A program made the position numbers and the translations under genes. A stretch of DNA of 64,000 bases from Diphasiastrum complanatum (Eukaryota > Streptophyta > Lycopodiopsida > Lycopodiales > Lycopodiaceae). Below are positions 1 to 12,829 of this stretch, one piece after another (within the stretch, counting starts at the first letter, position 1; the number at the start of each line of letters is the position of its first letter). The DNA lies in assembly GCA_029204225.1 (NCBI GenBank), contig CM055097.1, positions 61,844,640 through 61,908,639 of the forward strand, in the 5' to 3' direction. The notes beneath the pieces are model-generated. The model saw only the letters and a program-made list of their open reading frames with translations. It was not told where the DNA came from and did no database searches.

Positions 1-2244
1 GGTGATGCAAATGGGCTCTTACCATGCTACAAAGAAATGTAGTGAAGGTGATAGTTATGGACTTTTGGTTAGGTTTTATCCAATAGTTGGTGCATTAAAT
101 ATGCACTATATGATTTGTTGCCTGAATGAGCTTTCTGGAAGGATCTCGACAGTTGGGCACCCAACCATAAGTGGAAACCCTATTTTGATATATGTATCTA
201 TTTGTGAAATTAGAATATATCCAATTTCACAAATTTAAATTGAGAAGCTAGTGATGTCATAAGACAAAGCTTAGAAACAATATACATGCAACCAAAAAAG
301 TCAAAGGATCTAAATCAAAACAAGAACATAGAATTCAATAGCCAAACAACATTGCTTGTCTCATCAATACCGAAGCATAAGTGCTAACTAGAAACCCTAT
401 TTTGATACCATAAATATTTCTGAGTGGCCCCTCCTTTGATGATTAGAAATTGTGAGTCTCTTCAGGGAAGAGCTCAAAGGTCAACTCTCTAAAGTTCCTA
501 CATCTTCTTATCAAAGTTTTGAGGCCGTTTTAGCTCACTATGAACTCAATCTTCATTATTCTGCACTCAACACACTTGAGGCACTTTAGACTTAGGGTAG
601 TGATTTGGCTTTCAAGCAAGAGGGAGTTGAGGAACATAGTGAAACACTTCAACTTTATTGGTTGGTAAGATAAGTAGTTGCCATTTTTCTCGTAGATTGT
701 CATCTTTTTGCATTCTAGTGAAATGTCTCCTCTCAAGCTATAGCTATTGAAATCAAATATCTCTTTGTTTTAATTATTGATACTTAATTTCTACTTGCAA
801 GATCTTGTTGATTTCAAGAGAGATTTCTCAAAATGGCTTGAGCATTTTGAAAAAGTTCAACAAACTGGTGCCTTATTTTTATTTGTACTCACAAATATAT
901 ATGTATGGACCAAATACCACTCTATACACAAAACACCTGCCTCTATATCTAATCACCGTTTTTCCTATAAGCTAAAAATTCTCAAGTTTTCTGCAAAGAG
1001 ATTTTATTTCAACGTTGAGTGGTTCTATACATTCTTTGCTCACCAAAAAGTGCAACAAACTTTGTGGCTCATCAATTAGATAACTCTATCTCATGATATC
1101 TCATTAGAGAGCTTTTTGCATTTAAGCAAGTTTGCACGATGGAGGACAACTATCTATGGTCATTTTTTTTAATGATTTCAGGGTTTTCACCTCCTATATT
1201 GCTTGCTCATTTTATAGCATTAGTGGACAGCCTATATTGAAATCAAATATCTACCTTGTAGAGGTATTCTCACTCTTCTGCATGTTGATCTTTGCAACAC
1301 ATGTGGACAACCTCTATTGCCATTTGGTGCCTCTTTTATGAGGGCTTTTAACGTGATTTTTCTTTACATACGTCTTGCTGATTTTTTTGGCATACATTTA
1401 TCACATCCATACCAATAATTTTTTAGCTCAACGGCACTTTTGTGTGGACCTATGATATAGAGAAGAGGCAGTGGCACTTCAATTTTTATCAACTTCTATG
1501 TTATTCTTGTTTTTGTACTTGTGTTTGTCTTGTCCGCATCATTTTCGTGAGTATTCACTTCTTTGCTCTATCCTTGTCCATTATAGGTCCTTTCGGGACA
1601 TGGAATTGGAAAATTGGTTGAATACATTAGAGCCTTGCTTTGAGATCTATCCAGAACATGATGCTTTTAGTGTCACATTGGTTGTTTGATTCTCTAAATA
1701 TAGAACTAAGTTTGGGAGGGAGACACTGACTAGTTGCTTATTCTACTGATTGGGATACTTTTGTCGAGGATCTTATTCAAATAGATTCATCCCATGATGT
1801 TCTTAGGACATATGTCATGTGTTTCAGATGCTACAAAGGTTATTGTGGATAAATGGTGTTGACTACCCCCTAGTAATTTAGCCTCATTCCATGAGCAAGA
1901 TGTCCATACACGTATTTGAGTGGTATTGGAACAAACGATGATACATGCTTTTAGATCCCGCCATTGGAGCAATCAATATTGCACACCCTTGAGCCTGATC
2001 AAGACCAGTACATGTTAGGTTTCCAAGCTGGCTCACCTTGAATCCTTGGATTTCTAACCTTCTCTTATATTCTACTATTTTGCATGGACAAGTAAAACAA
2101 CACATGCACACCTTGCACCCTTCAAGGTAGAATTTTCTATCTCAATGATGTATCATGAATAAGGAAATCATCAAAATAAACTAGAATTGACACAAATTTG
2201 GCAAAAGCCAACCTTGCACTCATCATTGAGATGAATACATACTA
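1..2244. other. Intergenic, no gene recognised
   Basis: Only short AT-rich open frames (under 100 codons) occur here, with no recognisable domain, and none is conserved in layout with anything else in the window. A phrase reading gaaaccctattttgata occurs twice (about 174-190 and 391-407), which suggests old duplicated repeat DNA. I see no RNA gene. Confidence 0.5.
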
Positions 2245-2787
2245 GTGATAATTGCATCTAAATTCATTCTTGGAGAACATAGAGACTATAAAGTCCCTCA
2301 CCAAGGATACAATAGCCAAGCAAGCCACAACAAAGCAACACAAGGGAATCGGATGGTAGACAAACCGACCCAACCAAACCTAGATGGAACGAATCTAGCC
2401 CCCAAGCTATGGATCAATCACTCACAAGAGATAGAGGAGTCACACCAGTAGCATGTAGCTACCAACATCACAATCAAGCATATATTAGTGAGAGTCCAAT
2501 GGGTTTACTTATACCCTTCAAGGCCCATGCACCACTAGTAGTGCATTGTGACACCTCACGGGACACATATGCAGCCTAATTGAGCCACATCATCCAATTC
2601 CCCTATGAGTCACTAATAGACCCATTAAAATTCACCATCTTGAGTTCAGGCCCCCAACCATTAATTATGACCATATATACATGAGGGCCCCAAACCCCTC
2701 ATAATCATAATTAAATTATAGATTGAGGTAGGCCTACTGACCTCCTAACGGGATAATAGTAATCTGAGATCAGTTGTGGGCATGATA
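2245..2787 (-). repeat. Ty3/gypsy 3' LTR (copy A)
   Basis: Read on the minus strand this block starts near 2787 with TATCATGCCC, close to the TGTCATGCCC start of the second copy at 3635. From about 2340 to 2787 it is clearly homologous to 3222-3635, sharing phrases such as ctagcccccaagctatgg and tcacaagagata. It lies just downstream, on the minus strand, of a gypsy chromodomain fragment, which is where a 3' LTR belongs. The outer boundary near 2245 is a guess. Confidence 0.6.
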
Positions 2788-3221
2788 TTCTTCCTTTTCA
2801 GGCTGCCTTCATGTTCCCAGGAATCATCATATCATTGGTATGGCCCTTCCATCGAACAAGATGCTTGGTAACTATACGATTTCTCAATCGTTTAGTTCTA
2901 GTGTCCAAGATCTTTTTGGGTTCAAGTCGAGTCATACCCGAAGATTCATCCAACAGGTCCAATCGATCTCCAGAACCAAGATGTTCCCTTTCACGTAGAC
3001 TTCTCTTAAATCGACTTACATGGAAAATCGGGTGCACTTGCGTTCCTTCCGTGTGGTCCAATTAGTAAGCGAAGGATCCAATCTTTTTCAAGATTTTATA
3101 TGGTCCCCTATTTCTAGTGGACAATTTGTAATGCTTGCAGGTACGCATTACGCTAGAATCCTTTGGGATTCATAAATACACCCAAACCCCCACTAGAAAG
3201 TCTCGAGGCGACCTTTTTAGA
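2788..3221 (-). pseudogene. Ty3/gypsy pol 3' end with chromodomain (remnant)
   Basis: The minus-strand frame at 3061-2798 reads HPIFHVSRFKRSL, then an ILDTRTKRLRNR segment and HLVRWKGH. This is the C-terminal integrase/chromodomain signature of plant chromovirus-type gypsy elements. DNA at 3062-3220 continues upstream into the integrase tail and matches 26090-26240 of the second gypsy fragment in this window. The rest of pol and gag is missing. The fragment joins directly to an LTR copy at about 3222, so most of the element was deleted. Confidence 0.75.
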
Positions 3222-3635
3222 CCAACCCAACCAAACCTAGATCAAATGGATCTAGCCCCCAAGCTATGGATCACTCACTCACAAGAGATAGCAGAGTCAC
3301 ACCAACATGTAGCTACCAATATCACAATCAAGCATACACTAGTGAGAGCCCAATGGGTATACTTATACCCTCCAAGGCCCATGCACCAGTGCAGTGTGAC
3401 ACTTCACAGGACACACATATGCAACCTAACTGGGCCACATCATACAATTCCCCTATGAGTCACTGATAGACCCATAAAAATTCACCATCTTGAGTTTAGG
3501 CCTCCAACCATTAATTATGATCATATACACATGAGGGCCCCAAATCCCTCATAATTATAATTAATTTACGGGTTGAGATAGGCCTATTGACCTCCTAATG
3601 GAATAATTAATCCAAGATCAATTCTGGGCATGACA
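3222..3635 (-). repeat. Ty3/gypsy LTR (copy B)
   Basis: This is the second copy of the LTR, in the same orientation as copy A. On the minus strand it begins at 3635 with TGTCATGCCC, the TG start expected of an LTR. It ends abruptly at about 3222 against integrase-tail DNA, so it is a 5' LTR truncated by an internal deletion, or a recombinant copy. Confidence 0.6.
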
Positions 3636-3639
3636 GAGA

Positions 3640-5815
3640 CCCAGCCACTTAATTTCTTTGTGCAAATTTCAATACCTCATTCGGCATGTGCTTAACGAAC
3701 AAAGGGCGAGATGCAACATTTGGTTTGCCATCAGTATTAATAGCAATAGAATTGTAGGAGCAAAAGAATAATATCATAGTATCATCGATCAAGAGGAAGG
3801 TCGTGATGATGTTGCATAGAGAACAACAAGATTCACATACTTGTGAGCTAAAATGTAGAAAGTAATGTACTTGCACAAGAGCATACGACTAAGAAACCCT
3901 AAAAGATGGATTTTGCTACTCCATAAATTCTTGATATCCAATTCACATTATGCAAAAAAGATTACAACGCATCATGACTGGCAACCAATTTGAAGATTTT
4001 TAGATCTCTTTGAACTAGTTGATGGTAGGAGTTGAGAGACTTTGTTGTTCTTTAAAATTAACTTTCGTCAAAACAATCGAGCAATATATGAAATTTAAGA
4101 ACTTTGCAAACTAAACAAAGAACAAGTAGTGCTCACTATAGATTGATCCTAGAAGCCTAAAGTGTCCCTCACTTAATCTCTCTTTGAAAAATGCTCTAGT
4201 AGTGAGTTCTCAGCAAATTATAAGAGTTTGGCTTGAGTGCACAATGCAAACCTAGAAGATCTTAGATCAAGCTAGACCATGCTTCAATGAATTAGCATAA
4301 TTGGTTAACAAGAGCATCACATCAAAAAAGACAGCTTGCAAGAGAGTAGGGGAGGCATAATAGAAAAACTCGTTATTGAAAATTATGACAAAGGAACACA
4401 TTTGGATTGCAAATTCTATGTAAGGTCTTTTCCATACAAAAGTTGGAAGTTCCTTCATGCAAACATTTTATTCACTAACGTTCTCACTTTCCATAAAGCA
4501 AGGTGTTGTAGTAGCTGATATTGGCTTACTACACCTACTAAGACCAACAATGCTCATGCCTTGCCCACCAACTATCATTGGTAAGCTGCTCCAGTAATGA
4601 TTGTGCTTACTATATTTGTAAATTTGATCTCAAGTTTGTTTATAAAGTAGGTTCGATAGTATTCAATCATTACAATATAGACAGCATAATATCAGATGCT
4701 ACGAATTGAACTGAAGAGTGTAAAACGGATACACGTCTCCGTCAACCTGGACTAGTTAACCGGTGATAACTAGGTGTGAGTTCTAATTACATGCACAAAT
4801 CATGCATGAGCCTTTAACAAACTTAGAGCAATATAGATCTATAAATTTGAGCTTGGTACAAGACCCTGAGGTGGATAGAACTTGTGCAAAATAAGCAAAG
4901 AGGCATGTGAATAAACATGTGGTTCTTTGACAATCATCACAATATAGAACTTCAAAAGCATAGAGAGCAAGCTGATGGGCTTTAAGTCACTCTCCAATCT
5001 AAGAACTAGTTCCAAACACTGATATTCAAACCCCAAAAACTTATTTGCGACCTTTGCAGTCCAACACTAAGGTTAGGTTGTGCGCTCCTGCACTCTACAG
5101 ACTCTACAGGTCCAAGGTGAATAATTAATTTTTGTAGATGTCAGGTATTAAATGATGGACCCCAATTTTGCAAACAATAAAGCCCTAATGTTCAATTTTT
5201 TCCGGGGGGCAGATCCATTGTCCACATAGATTCCTGTAGGACTTGTAATATCTGGCTTACAATTGGAGATGGATCTTAGTAAGCCCAGTGATATCCAAAG
5301 TCTGTAAGGATGAAGGAAAGTAGTTGAGCACAAGAATGCAATAGGAAGGATGAAGGAGAATAGTGGAATCACACAATATGCAGTGCAGTAAGGCAGCAGT
5401 ACAAAATCTAGGCAGATCCTTTGTCTGCACAATGCAAAGTCACATCTCCCTCCCCCCTTCTTGCTCTTTCTCTTTTACACTCACAAACAAGGAACATTAG
5501 TATTGACTTAACTCACAACTTAATAAAAACATACCCATGTACAGAGTTAATCATCTACTTAACCTTCTTTGGTATACTGTTGTAAAGCTTCGTGTGCTTT
5601 AATTACATTTTTATTATATCCAGAAACAGTGAATTTGGCTGTATTTATGCATAAGTGGTTTAGTCGATTATGTTTACAGATTCAGAACCTCCCATATATA
5701 ACCCTTACATCCTGTAATGCGCATTGTGTATACTGTCTTCAACAGAGTTTTTTGAGCTTTAGTTTTTTGGGCAATTACACAGAGTCATGAAGATGATGTT
5801 TGGTGGTTATTTGAT
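3640..5815. other. Intergenic, no gene recognised
   Basis: AT-rich sequence with only short frames in all six readings. No domain, tRNA, transposon end or tandem array was recognised. Part of it could be the promoter or an intron of whatever the frame at 5836 belongs to, but no splice structure can be shown. Confidence 0.4.
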
Positions 5816-5835
5816 AGATTATAACAAGGAACAAG

Positions 5836-6462
5836 ATGCATCATCATGTATCCAAAATGAAGGAGAATCTCAACTTTATGTTAAACGTATGCCAGGAGCG
5901 GGTCAGTAAAACTTGGAAGAACAGATCTAGGGAAGGGCAATCAGGTGCAATTGCTGTCTATGACAAAAGTCATAATAAAAAAGACCATCTTGGAGAACCT
6001 GCCCTCCAGCCACTGAACTCCATGCAGAAATTGGAAAGAGCACTTGAAGAGCCACCACCTCGAGCTTCAAATGGCGCTATTAATAAACTTGGGGAAGACA
6101 AGTTACAGTTTTCGAATGAAGCATCTGTTGCTGCAGCATCTCTAGAAGGGAATCAACTTCAACCTGAAGAACCACTTGATGTCCGAGAGACTCAATCAAA
6201 TTTTGAAGACGCATCATGTGACTCCCGAGCATTGACATCTACATCTACAGGTAGTCTTCATTCTTTGATGGTTGATGCGAATTGTAGGAATCAATGCAAC
6301 TTTGAACTTATCTTAGATTTCACCAAAGGTTCTCTAAAAAGCTATTCTCCATGCTCAATTTCAGAAACACATGGTGAGGATGAAACAGGGGTGACATTTG
6401 GTACTCTAACAGATGAGAGCCGTCAAGATCAATGGGAGCAAGGAGGAACCTTGCAAAGATAG
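5836..6462 (+). CDS. Unrecognised 208-codon open frame (possible exon)
   Basis: This is the longest frame in the first 13 kb, from ATG at 5836 to TAG at 6460-6462, with an in-frame stop at 5815. Its codon use is less AT-biased than the flanks. The product is hydrophilic and rich in Ser, Glu, Asn and Gln. It has a basic N-terminal part (QERVSKTWKNRSREGQ), a low-complexity middle and an acidic C-terminus. I see no signal peptide, membrane segment or catalytic motif. It has the look of a disordered region of a plant regulatory protein. It could be a last exon, since an AG at 5826-5827 could serve as an acceptor, or a retained gene fragment. I do not recognise the family and assign no function. 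Confidence 0.4.
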   Translation: MHHHVSKMKENLNFMLNVCQERVSKTWKNRSREGQSGAIAVYDKSHNKKDHLGEPALQPLNSMQKLERALEEPPPRASNGAINKLGEDKLQFSNEASVAAASLEGNQLQPEEPLDVRETQSNFEDASCDSRALTSTSTGSLHSLMVDANCRNQCNFELILDFTKGSLKSYSPCSISETHGEDETGVTFGTLTDESRQDQWEQGGTLQR

Positions 6463-9400
6463 ACCAGAATATGGCATGTTTTCAGAAGATTTAGCGATAT
6501 CAATCACCGCCAATCAATCCCTTCATCTAGAAAGGCTGTAAAATTTAAGAGCAATGCCTTCTGTGCACTTTCACTTTCTGTATAAAATTCGGCCTAGAAA
6601 TTTGCTTTCACCAAGTGGTTCATTCAATCCCAGATATTTACTGGGAATGTAGCATGAACATGGCTCATGCATTATCAATGACTTCATGAGAGCTGCTAAA
6701 AGCAAAAATAGAGTGTTGGTGCTTTCTTATTCTATCAATTCTTTTACAGGACACATGATAATTGGAGGTCTGTGATTTGATTCAGTCACATTCATAAAGA
6801 CGTTTCAATCATCAAAGTGTAGATTTTGCAAGGGCTTTAGCTGAAGGTTAGCCCAGTTGCACTAGTTCTACTAAAAAAGAATATTTTTTCTCACCAATCT
6901 TGAAACACTCTATTTGTTGCATTGTCAGCTCTGCCTATGAAAACTGGAATGCCTAATTGCTCTTTTCAAAAAAAATATACTCTCTAAATGTTTCCTACTT
7001 TCCAAACCAAGAGTGTCGCTATGGTGTTCATCATCTTTCAGAAAAAACTAGGTTATAGGATCACTCATGGTCAAAGTTTCTGTTTGTGAAACTAAATATT
7101 CAGTTCTAAGGATATGATTGAACATCATTTAATAAGCACAATTCATCTGAATGTTTGCCAAATTCTCTGCAACTTTCATTTCCAAGAATTGATAAGCATG
7201 AAGCAACTTTCCACAACACACAACAATATACCATGTTATCTCTGGAAGACGCTTTAGGTGGTATTTTGACCTACAATTGGGTCCACTTTGTGCGTCATTA
7301 ATGGCCAATGGAACTCATGAAGCATGCATATTATCTTCTCAACAAGACACTTGCAGTTTTGTATAAGCATAAGGAAATTTGTGAGATAAAACTTCTGAAA
7401 CCAAGTAGGTCTGAGTGAATTATTTGAGCCTTGGACAAATACCATACATTCATTTCATAGATCATATAGTTTAATCTAAGGAAGTTTCTTGCAATGCAAC
7501 ATGGAAAATCAAATGACTAAAAACATTTGTTTCAATCACTTTTTGCAATGTTTCATGCTTGGATATTTTAACAAGAATTTGAGGACTTTGAATTTGACTT
7601 TTGGGCGGGGTCCACTAATCTTTAATTTGCTTAGAGAGTCTACAAACACGTCTTTGTGTAAGAGTTTAAAATATACCATGTTTTATACATTTTGGGTAAA
7701 GATTGACAAGTTAATGCTGTAATTTAGAAATTCAAAAGAACAGCTTGCGGAAATTTTGTTCTGGAACAGTGGACAGTTTGCTTACCAGAGTATATATTGT
7801 GGGGTCAAAGGCATACCTTTAAGCATTTCAATCTGGTGGTTTACTTTTGTGAAGATTTACTTTTTGGAGGCCTAGTAACCAGTGAGTGGAAATATTAACT
7901 CATGATCCTTAATGGTCAACACATGAGGTTGAAAATTTTAATACTTTAATTAATTTCAATCTTAAGACAAATCAACTTGATGTGGAAACTTTAGGTAGTT
8001 GTAAGATGAATTCTTTTATTGTCAGCGATCTTGAGCCAGCACACAATCCAATAATATGTTGATTACTTGTTATGTTACTACTGATGTTCACATCTAAGTT
8101 GAAGTGGAAGTGAAGTTATTATATGGATGACATATGAAGCTCATAATCATTTGTATAACCATATAAGACATGAAGATCACCCAGGCCTCCCCATGTCCAA
8201 TCCCAAGTAATATTTAGGGCTTTGAGTAGAATTCCAATTCAATGCGTTTTTTTATGCCACATAAACCTTCAGATTGCTCATCTATATTCTTGCTCCAAAA
8301 TCAATCCATTTTCATTTACCTGTTGAATCTACATCCATGCTTATATTTTGGTAAAGGCAGAACTAATCAGTGATGGTGGTTACCCGAGGACTTCCTTTCA
8401 AAATTTCTTGTGGTTGGAAGCATTTTTCTTCGTTGTAACATATCCATATCTTGCACACTAGTGCACCAGCCCTCCATTCCACAATCTTTATTGAATACTT
8501 GTCTATTATACGATATCCAATGCCAAAAAAATATATCAAGTAAAATGAGCCCACATAAAGCACAAGAATATACTATCCAAATCTTGCAAATCAATATTGA
8601 CTACAAACTTCACTCAACATACATGTTTCAGATTATGACATGTATCTGAACCTTGATAACAGCAAGTGAAGAACTAAATCAATGGCATGTGAAGAACAAA
8701 GAGTTAGAACTACTGTTTGAGACTTGAGTAGATATTCATTGGTTGAGAAACAAGCAGGTGATAAGAAAATAATTTTAATAAATTGCAAGGACTAGATCAA
8801 TCATGATAATGACAAGGTATGCTGTCACAACTGCACAACAAAAAGTAGCTATCCAAGAATTGTAGATGGCTTCTAAGAAAGATCAACCGTGATGAAGTGC
8901 ATATTTCTGTATGTGAATGTACTCGAATGCATCCAAATCAAGGTATTGGCCATTAAAATCTGAAATTTCAAAAAATTTAAAAAAACATGCTCACCCTAGA
9001 TTTTGAAATGGCCAACCTCTCCTATATAAAGCCATACAAGCTGGAAACCAAACAAGGGCCTAGAATTTCCACCCCTTCTAAGGAGATATGAGTGTCTTAA
9101 GCTTTTAGATCCAAGTCCATCAGTGCTTTCTACAAGGGAATAACAATCTTCTTTCAAAAATTATACCAATTGAGAAGCTCATTAGTAGTGTTTCCTTGAA
9201 TTCTGATTTGTTGGCAAACGGATCATGATTTGCCAATAAATCGTTCGGGTCCAATTGAATTGGAAATCCTAGAAAAAATGAATGGTTATTTTTGAATAAT
9301 TCTTTGATTGTGCATAAATCATAAATTATCATGTCAAGTGAAAGTTGAAGCATGCAATCTACTGACTAGTTAGTCAAGTTTGAAATGTGTCCATTCAACA

Positions 9401-11700
9401 TTGTCATGTTCACTTGTGATTTTGTGAACACTAATCTGGTTTCAGGCTTCAGCTTTTTACAAGTAGCATTGAACTTTGACATGTGTATATAATCATTAGC
9501 AATGTAATATGTATAAGATTTTAGAAACATCTTACATTATATATATTACATTCAATTTTTTTGGCATTATATTTATATAAATTTGCAAAAAATTTCTTGC
9601 CAGTTCTATCTGATTCTTTTGGGAACAGTTCTGAACCATGATTCATGCCAATTGATCCAAGTTTGGAAAGGTTGATTCTGAACCGGGTGGAAATGCTACG
9701 CTACTCATAAGTGGTGTGAAAAGACTTCTGTCAAACCTGCAGGAAACTAGTACAAAGACTACAAACTTATGAGCCAACCTTTAACACAATTGCACAATGT
9801 ACCAAATCAATACAAATATTATGTCTGGCTTAAAGTAGCTAGAGGTGATTAACTCTGACGAAAGGACAAGTCCTGAATCGAAACATAACCTACAAATTGC
9901 AGATTTATATTCAGAGCTCTCCCAGTATTAAAAATAGCAGTTAACATTCTAAATCAACTCCGCAATAGATGAGTAGATCATAAAACATATACATAAGCTC
10001 CACTTTCTTTTCAAATCAGGCAAAAGATGTTAGATTGAAAAAGAGCAGTACTTTCAGCTTATAATCTGTTTCTCTCGGCAGGCAGGTCACTGGTGATCTG
10101 TGGATGGCAGCATACAACTACGGAAACAGCTTATTTCGTGTTTCTAATTGCATACAAAATAGAATTTCAAGCCAAAATGTCGAAACAGGTAATTCGAGCC
10201 AAAATGCAGTCAGAAATACAAGATATCGTTTTTTGGACAACTGAACACCTTGCTTAGAAGGAAAAATTACTGCAGATTGCCTGAAAAGTCGGCCCACGAG
10301 AGTAACAGCGGAAAAAAAAGCATCACAAAACCACCAACGATCATAAGCATGAAATGCATGTAGTGACTTTGATAACTTATCTTCGATGCTCTTACTATGT
10401 AAAAAACTAAGAAATACGATCATGAAATTTCAAAAGATGAAAATCACAAACATGTTTAGTCTAGAATGATCATAAAAGAAAACAAAACTTTTCAGAAATG
10501 AGTACTGAACACAGCAGTACGAAATGCTTATAGCAACTTGGACACCTAAACTTCGTACAGACGCTCTCAATAAGCAAAATACAGTCACACAGTCGCCAAG
10601 TCCAGAAAGACATAAGAAACAGACATGGTCAACCTAAAACGATTAAAAAAAGTAAGCAAAACGACATAAACACAACTTTTGGCAAATGCATATTCAACAC
10701 CAAAAAAAATTGACATGAAAAAATTATTGGAAATAATAAAACAGCACGATTGTCAAGGCTTGTGTTATCTAAGCACTTTATCCATAACAAAAGACTCAGA
10801 TTCGCCTTTATTCAAACATGGTCAGGATCAAAGACAGGGGCGGCCCTCTCCGAAGAAGAAGACCAAGCTCACCTATCCTAATCACTTAACAATATTGTGA
10901 AAATAGAGCACATCATTGTCCTTTCCGCTCCTGCTATGGATATCCGATAACAACCGCATCTTTAATCACATAGCATAGCAGAATGTATCATTCCAAAGCT
11001 ACTTTGAGATTAGTTTCCCTTCTTCTGTGCGTGAATAAGGTCATGGATTGCTCTCGCGCGCACATTTAGAGAAGGGCGTCATCATGTGCAAGAAGAAGCA
11101 TCAGACTTAAACTAATGAGATGTTATCGCCGCAGCTCCAAAACCCTAATATAGGATCCAACGCAGGCTTGGATGCAATGCACGTCAAAGGCTAGTTTGCC
11201 TTTCAAAGAAAGGCAAAAATTTGAAAAGCATGTCATATGAATGACAAACTTAAACATTGCCCTTCCATTAGAAAAGTAAAGGTCAAATGTCACGCTAGTC
11301 AAAAAAATTTAAAAATGCATTCTAAAATACAAGATGAATATATGTATGAGTGGTTGAAAGGTTCATAGCTATTTTATTTGAAAGGTACGCTCGCATTATA
11401 TATGTCATGTGAAATGTAAGGAAAAAAACCCCATCGAGGTGAAAGGTAAGGCTGCACGTTAAATTCCAAGCCTGATCCAACGAGAGAGGAAGAGACACAC
11501 ACATATAATGCCTGTGAAGGCCACCAGTAAAGACAATCATTCTGAGTTAAAATGGAGGTAACGCCTTTTAACTCACTTAAAAGTAAAACTAAACTGTTGC
11601 TCATACACAAGAATTAAAAGTAAAACTAAACTGCTGCTCATACACAAAAACAGATAACAAGAAAAGAAACACCTTCATAAATAAATGTATGTGAAAGAGA
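6463..11700. other. Intergenic, no gene recognised
   Basis: About 5 kb of AT-rich DNA with no frame over about 100 codons that looks coding. The longest (minus strand, 10423-10118) has no recognisable motif. No LTR, primer binding site, tandem array or RNA gene was recognised. Old decayed transposon sequence is likely but cannot be demonstrated by eye. Confidence 0.4.
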
Positions 11701-12037
11701 GGGCAGCGGAAAATGTACCTCACAGCTTCGCCCACAGCCCCAGCGGCTGGAGCTGGGCAAAGCTCAGCGCAAGTCCTTGTGCGGCATTCATTGACTCTCT
11801 AATCATCAGGCGCTATGGCAGCAGGCTGCAGACAGCAGGCAGGACCGAGCTACATTCAGATTGAAAACTAAACAACAATGAATCACTACTTCATGGAAAC
11901 ACATAGGAAAGGTTTCATCAGAAGCGCGCTTGAGATCCACATGTGCAGCTTCAAAGCCCTGCCTGCCTGCCTGCCTGCTCGCTCCTGCCTTCCATCTTGC
12001 GCTTACTGTCCAAAAAGAAAAACAGCAACACGAAGAC

Positions 12038-12201
12038 GACGATTGGGGCAAGGCGGGCCATAAGGCCCTAGAGGCACCCTTTCGGGGCGAGGAAGGCCCT
12101 CCCCGAGGGCCTTCCATGCCGGGAGGGCCATTGCCCGAGGGCATGGCCCGAACTGCACGGAAGGCCCGAGGGCCCGCCCGAGAGCCTTCCCCTGCGTAAT
12201 G
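12038..12201. repeat. GC-rich repeat, copy A (MITE-like)
   Basis: A GC-rich island in AT-rich DNA made of interlocking inverted repeats of GGCCCTCGGG/CCCGAGGGCC type. Its right end (12182-12201) is, in reverse complement, CATTACGCAGGGGAAGGC. The same 18 bases occur at 50916-50933, and a diverged form bounds 12384-12508. This indicates a dispersed repeat with terminal inverted repeats. The left boundary is uncertain. Confidence 0.5.
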
Positions 12202-12383
12202 TTCAGTGCAAATTCTTGCAGAATGCACTAGTATTCCAGCTGTCAGATTGATCGTTCCTGCAGAACATGCTACTCATCCAGCTGTCACAGCGCATTCTGC
12301 AGATCCTGTCATTATCAACTCTTTGCTTGATAATTATGTGGGAGGAGATGCTTCCAAAATACAAGCGAACACTAAGCACTGAG

Positions 12384-12508
12384 CATTACGTGAGGGAGGA
12401 CGCACTTCGAGAGAGGGCCCTCCATGCCCTTGCCTTATGCAACAGCTCGAAATCAGGTCCCGACCAGCAAGGAAGCCCCGAGGGCATTGGGCCTTCCCCT
12501 TCATAATG
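12384..12508. repeat. GC-rich repeat, copy B with terminal inverted repeats
   Basis: It starts CATTACGTGAGGGAGG at 12384 and ends, in reverse complement, CATTATGAAGGGGAAGGCCC at 12508. These are imperfect terminal inverted repeats about 16-20 bases long. The interior has the same CCCTCGGGGC-type sequence as copy A. Size and structure fit a miniature inverted-repeat element. Target duplications were not resolved. Confidence 0.45.
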
Positions 12509-12743
12509 ATGGGTGCAAGGTTAGGCCCGCCATTCCACGATCCTTATGGCAATGGAGAATTTATAGGAAAGTTTCGGTTGAGCTTTGTTTTGATATTGTA
12601 ATAACTAGTTGAGGACCAGCTTTACCCGAGCTAGTGTCAAGCCAAGGTTGGTGACGTGTCCACCCTAGGCTGGCGGCCATAAAATGAAGTGATTTTCACA
12701 TGTGTTTGTGTCCAAAGGTTGGGAGTTTCCCTGAGTAATTCAG

Positions 12744-12746
<3 letters not shown>

Positions 12747-12825
<79 letters not shown>
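12747..12825. repeat. (CT)n microsatellite
   Basis: An essentially perfect CT dinucleotide run of about 79 bases, followed by a pyrimidine-rich stretch (about 12890-12975). The long Arg-Glu frames across it are artefacts of the repeat. Confidence 0.95.

Positions 12826-12829
<4 letters not shown>

Noticed and set aside
11806-12228. 140-codon minus-strand frame in the GC-rich island
   Set aside because: It arises from the inverted GC-rich repeats and matches no domain; the opposite strand is equally open.
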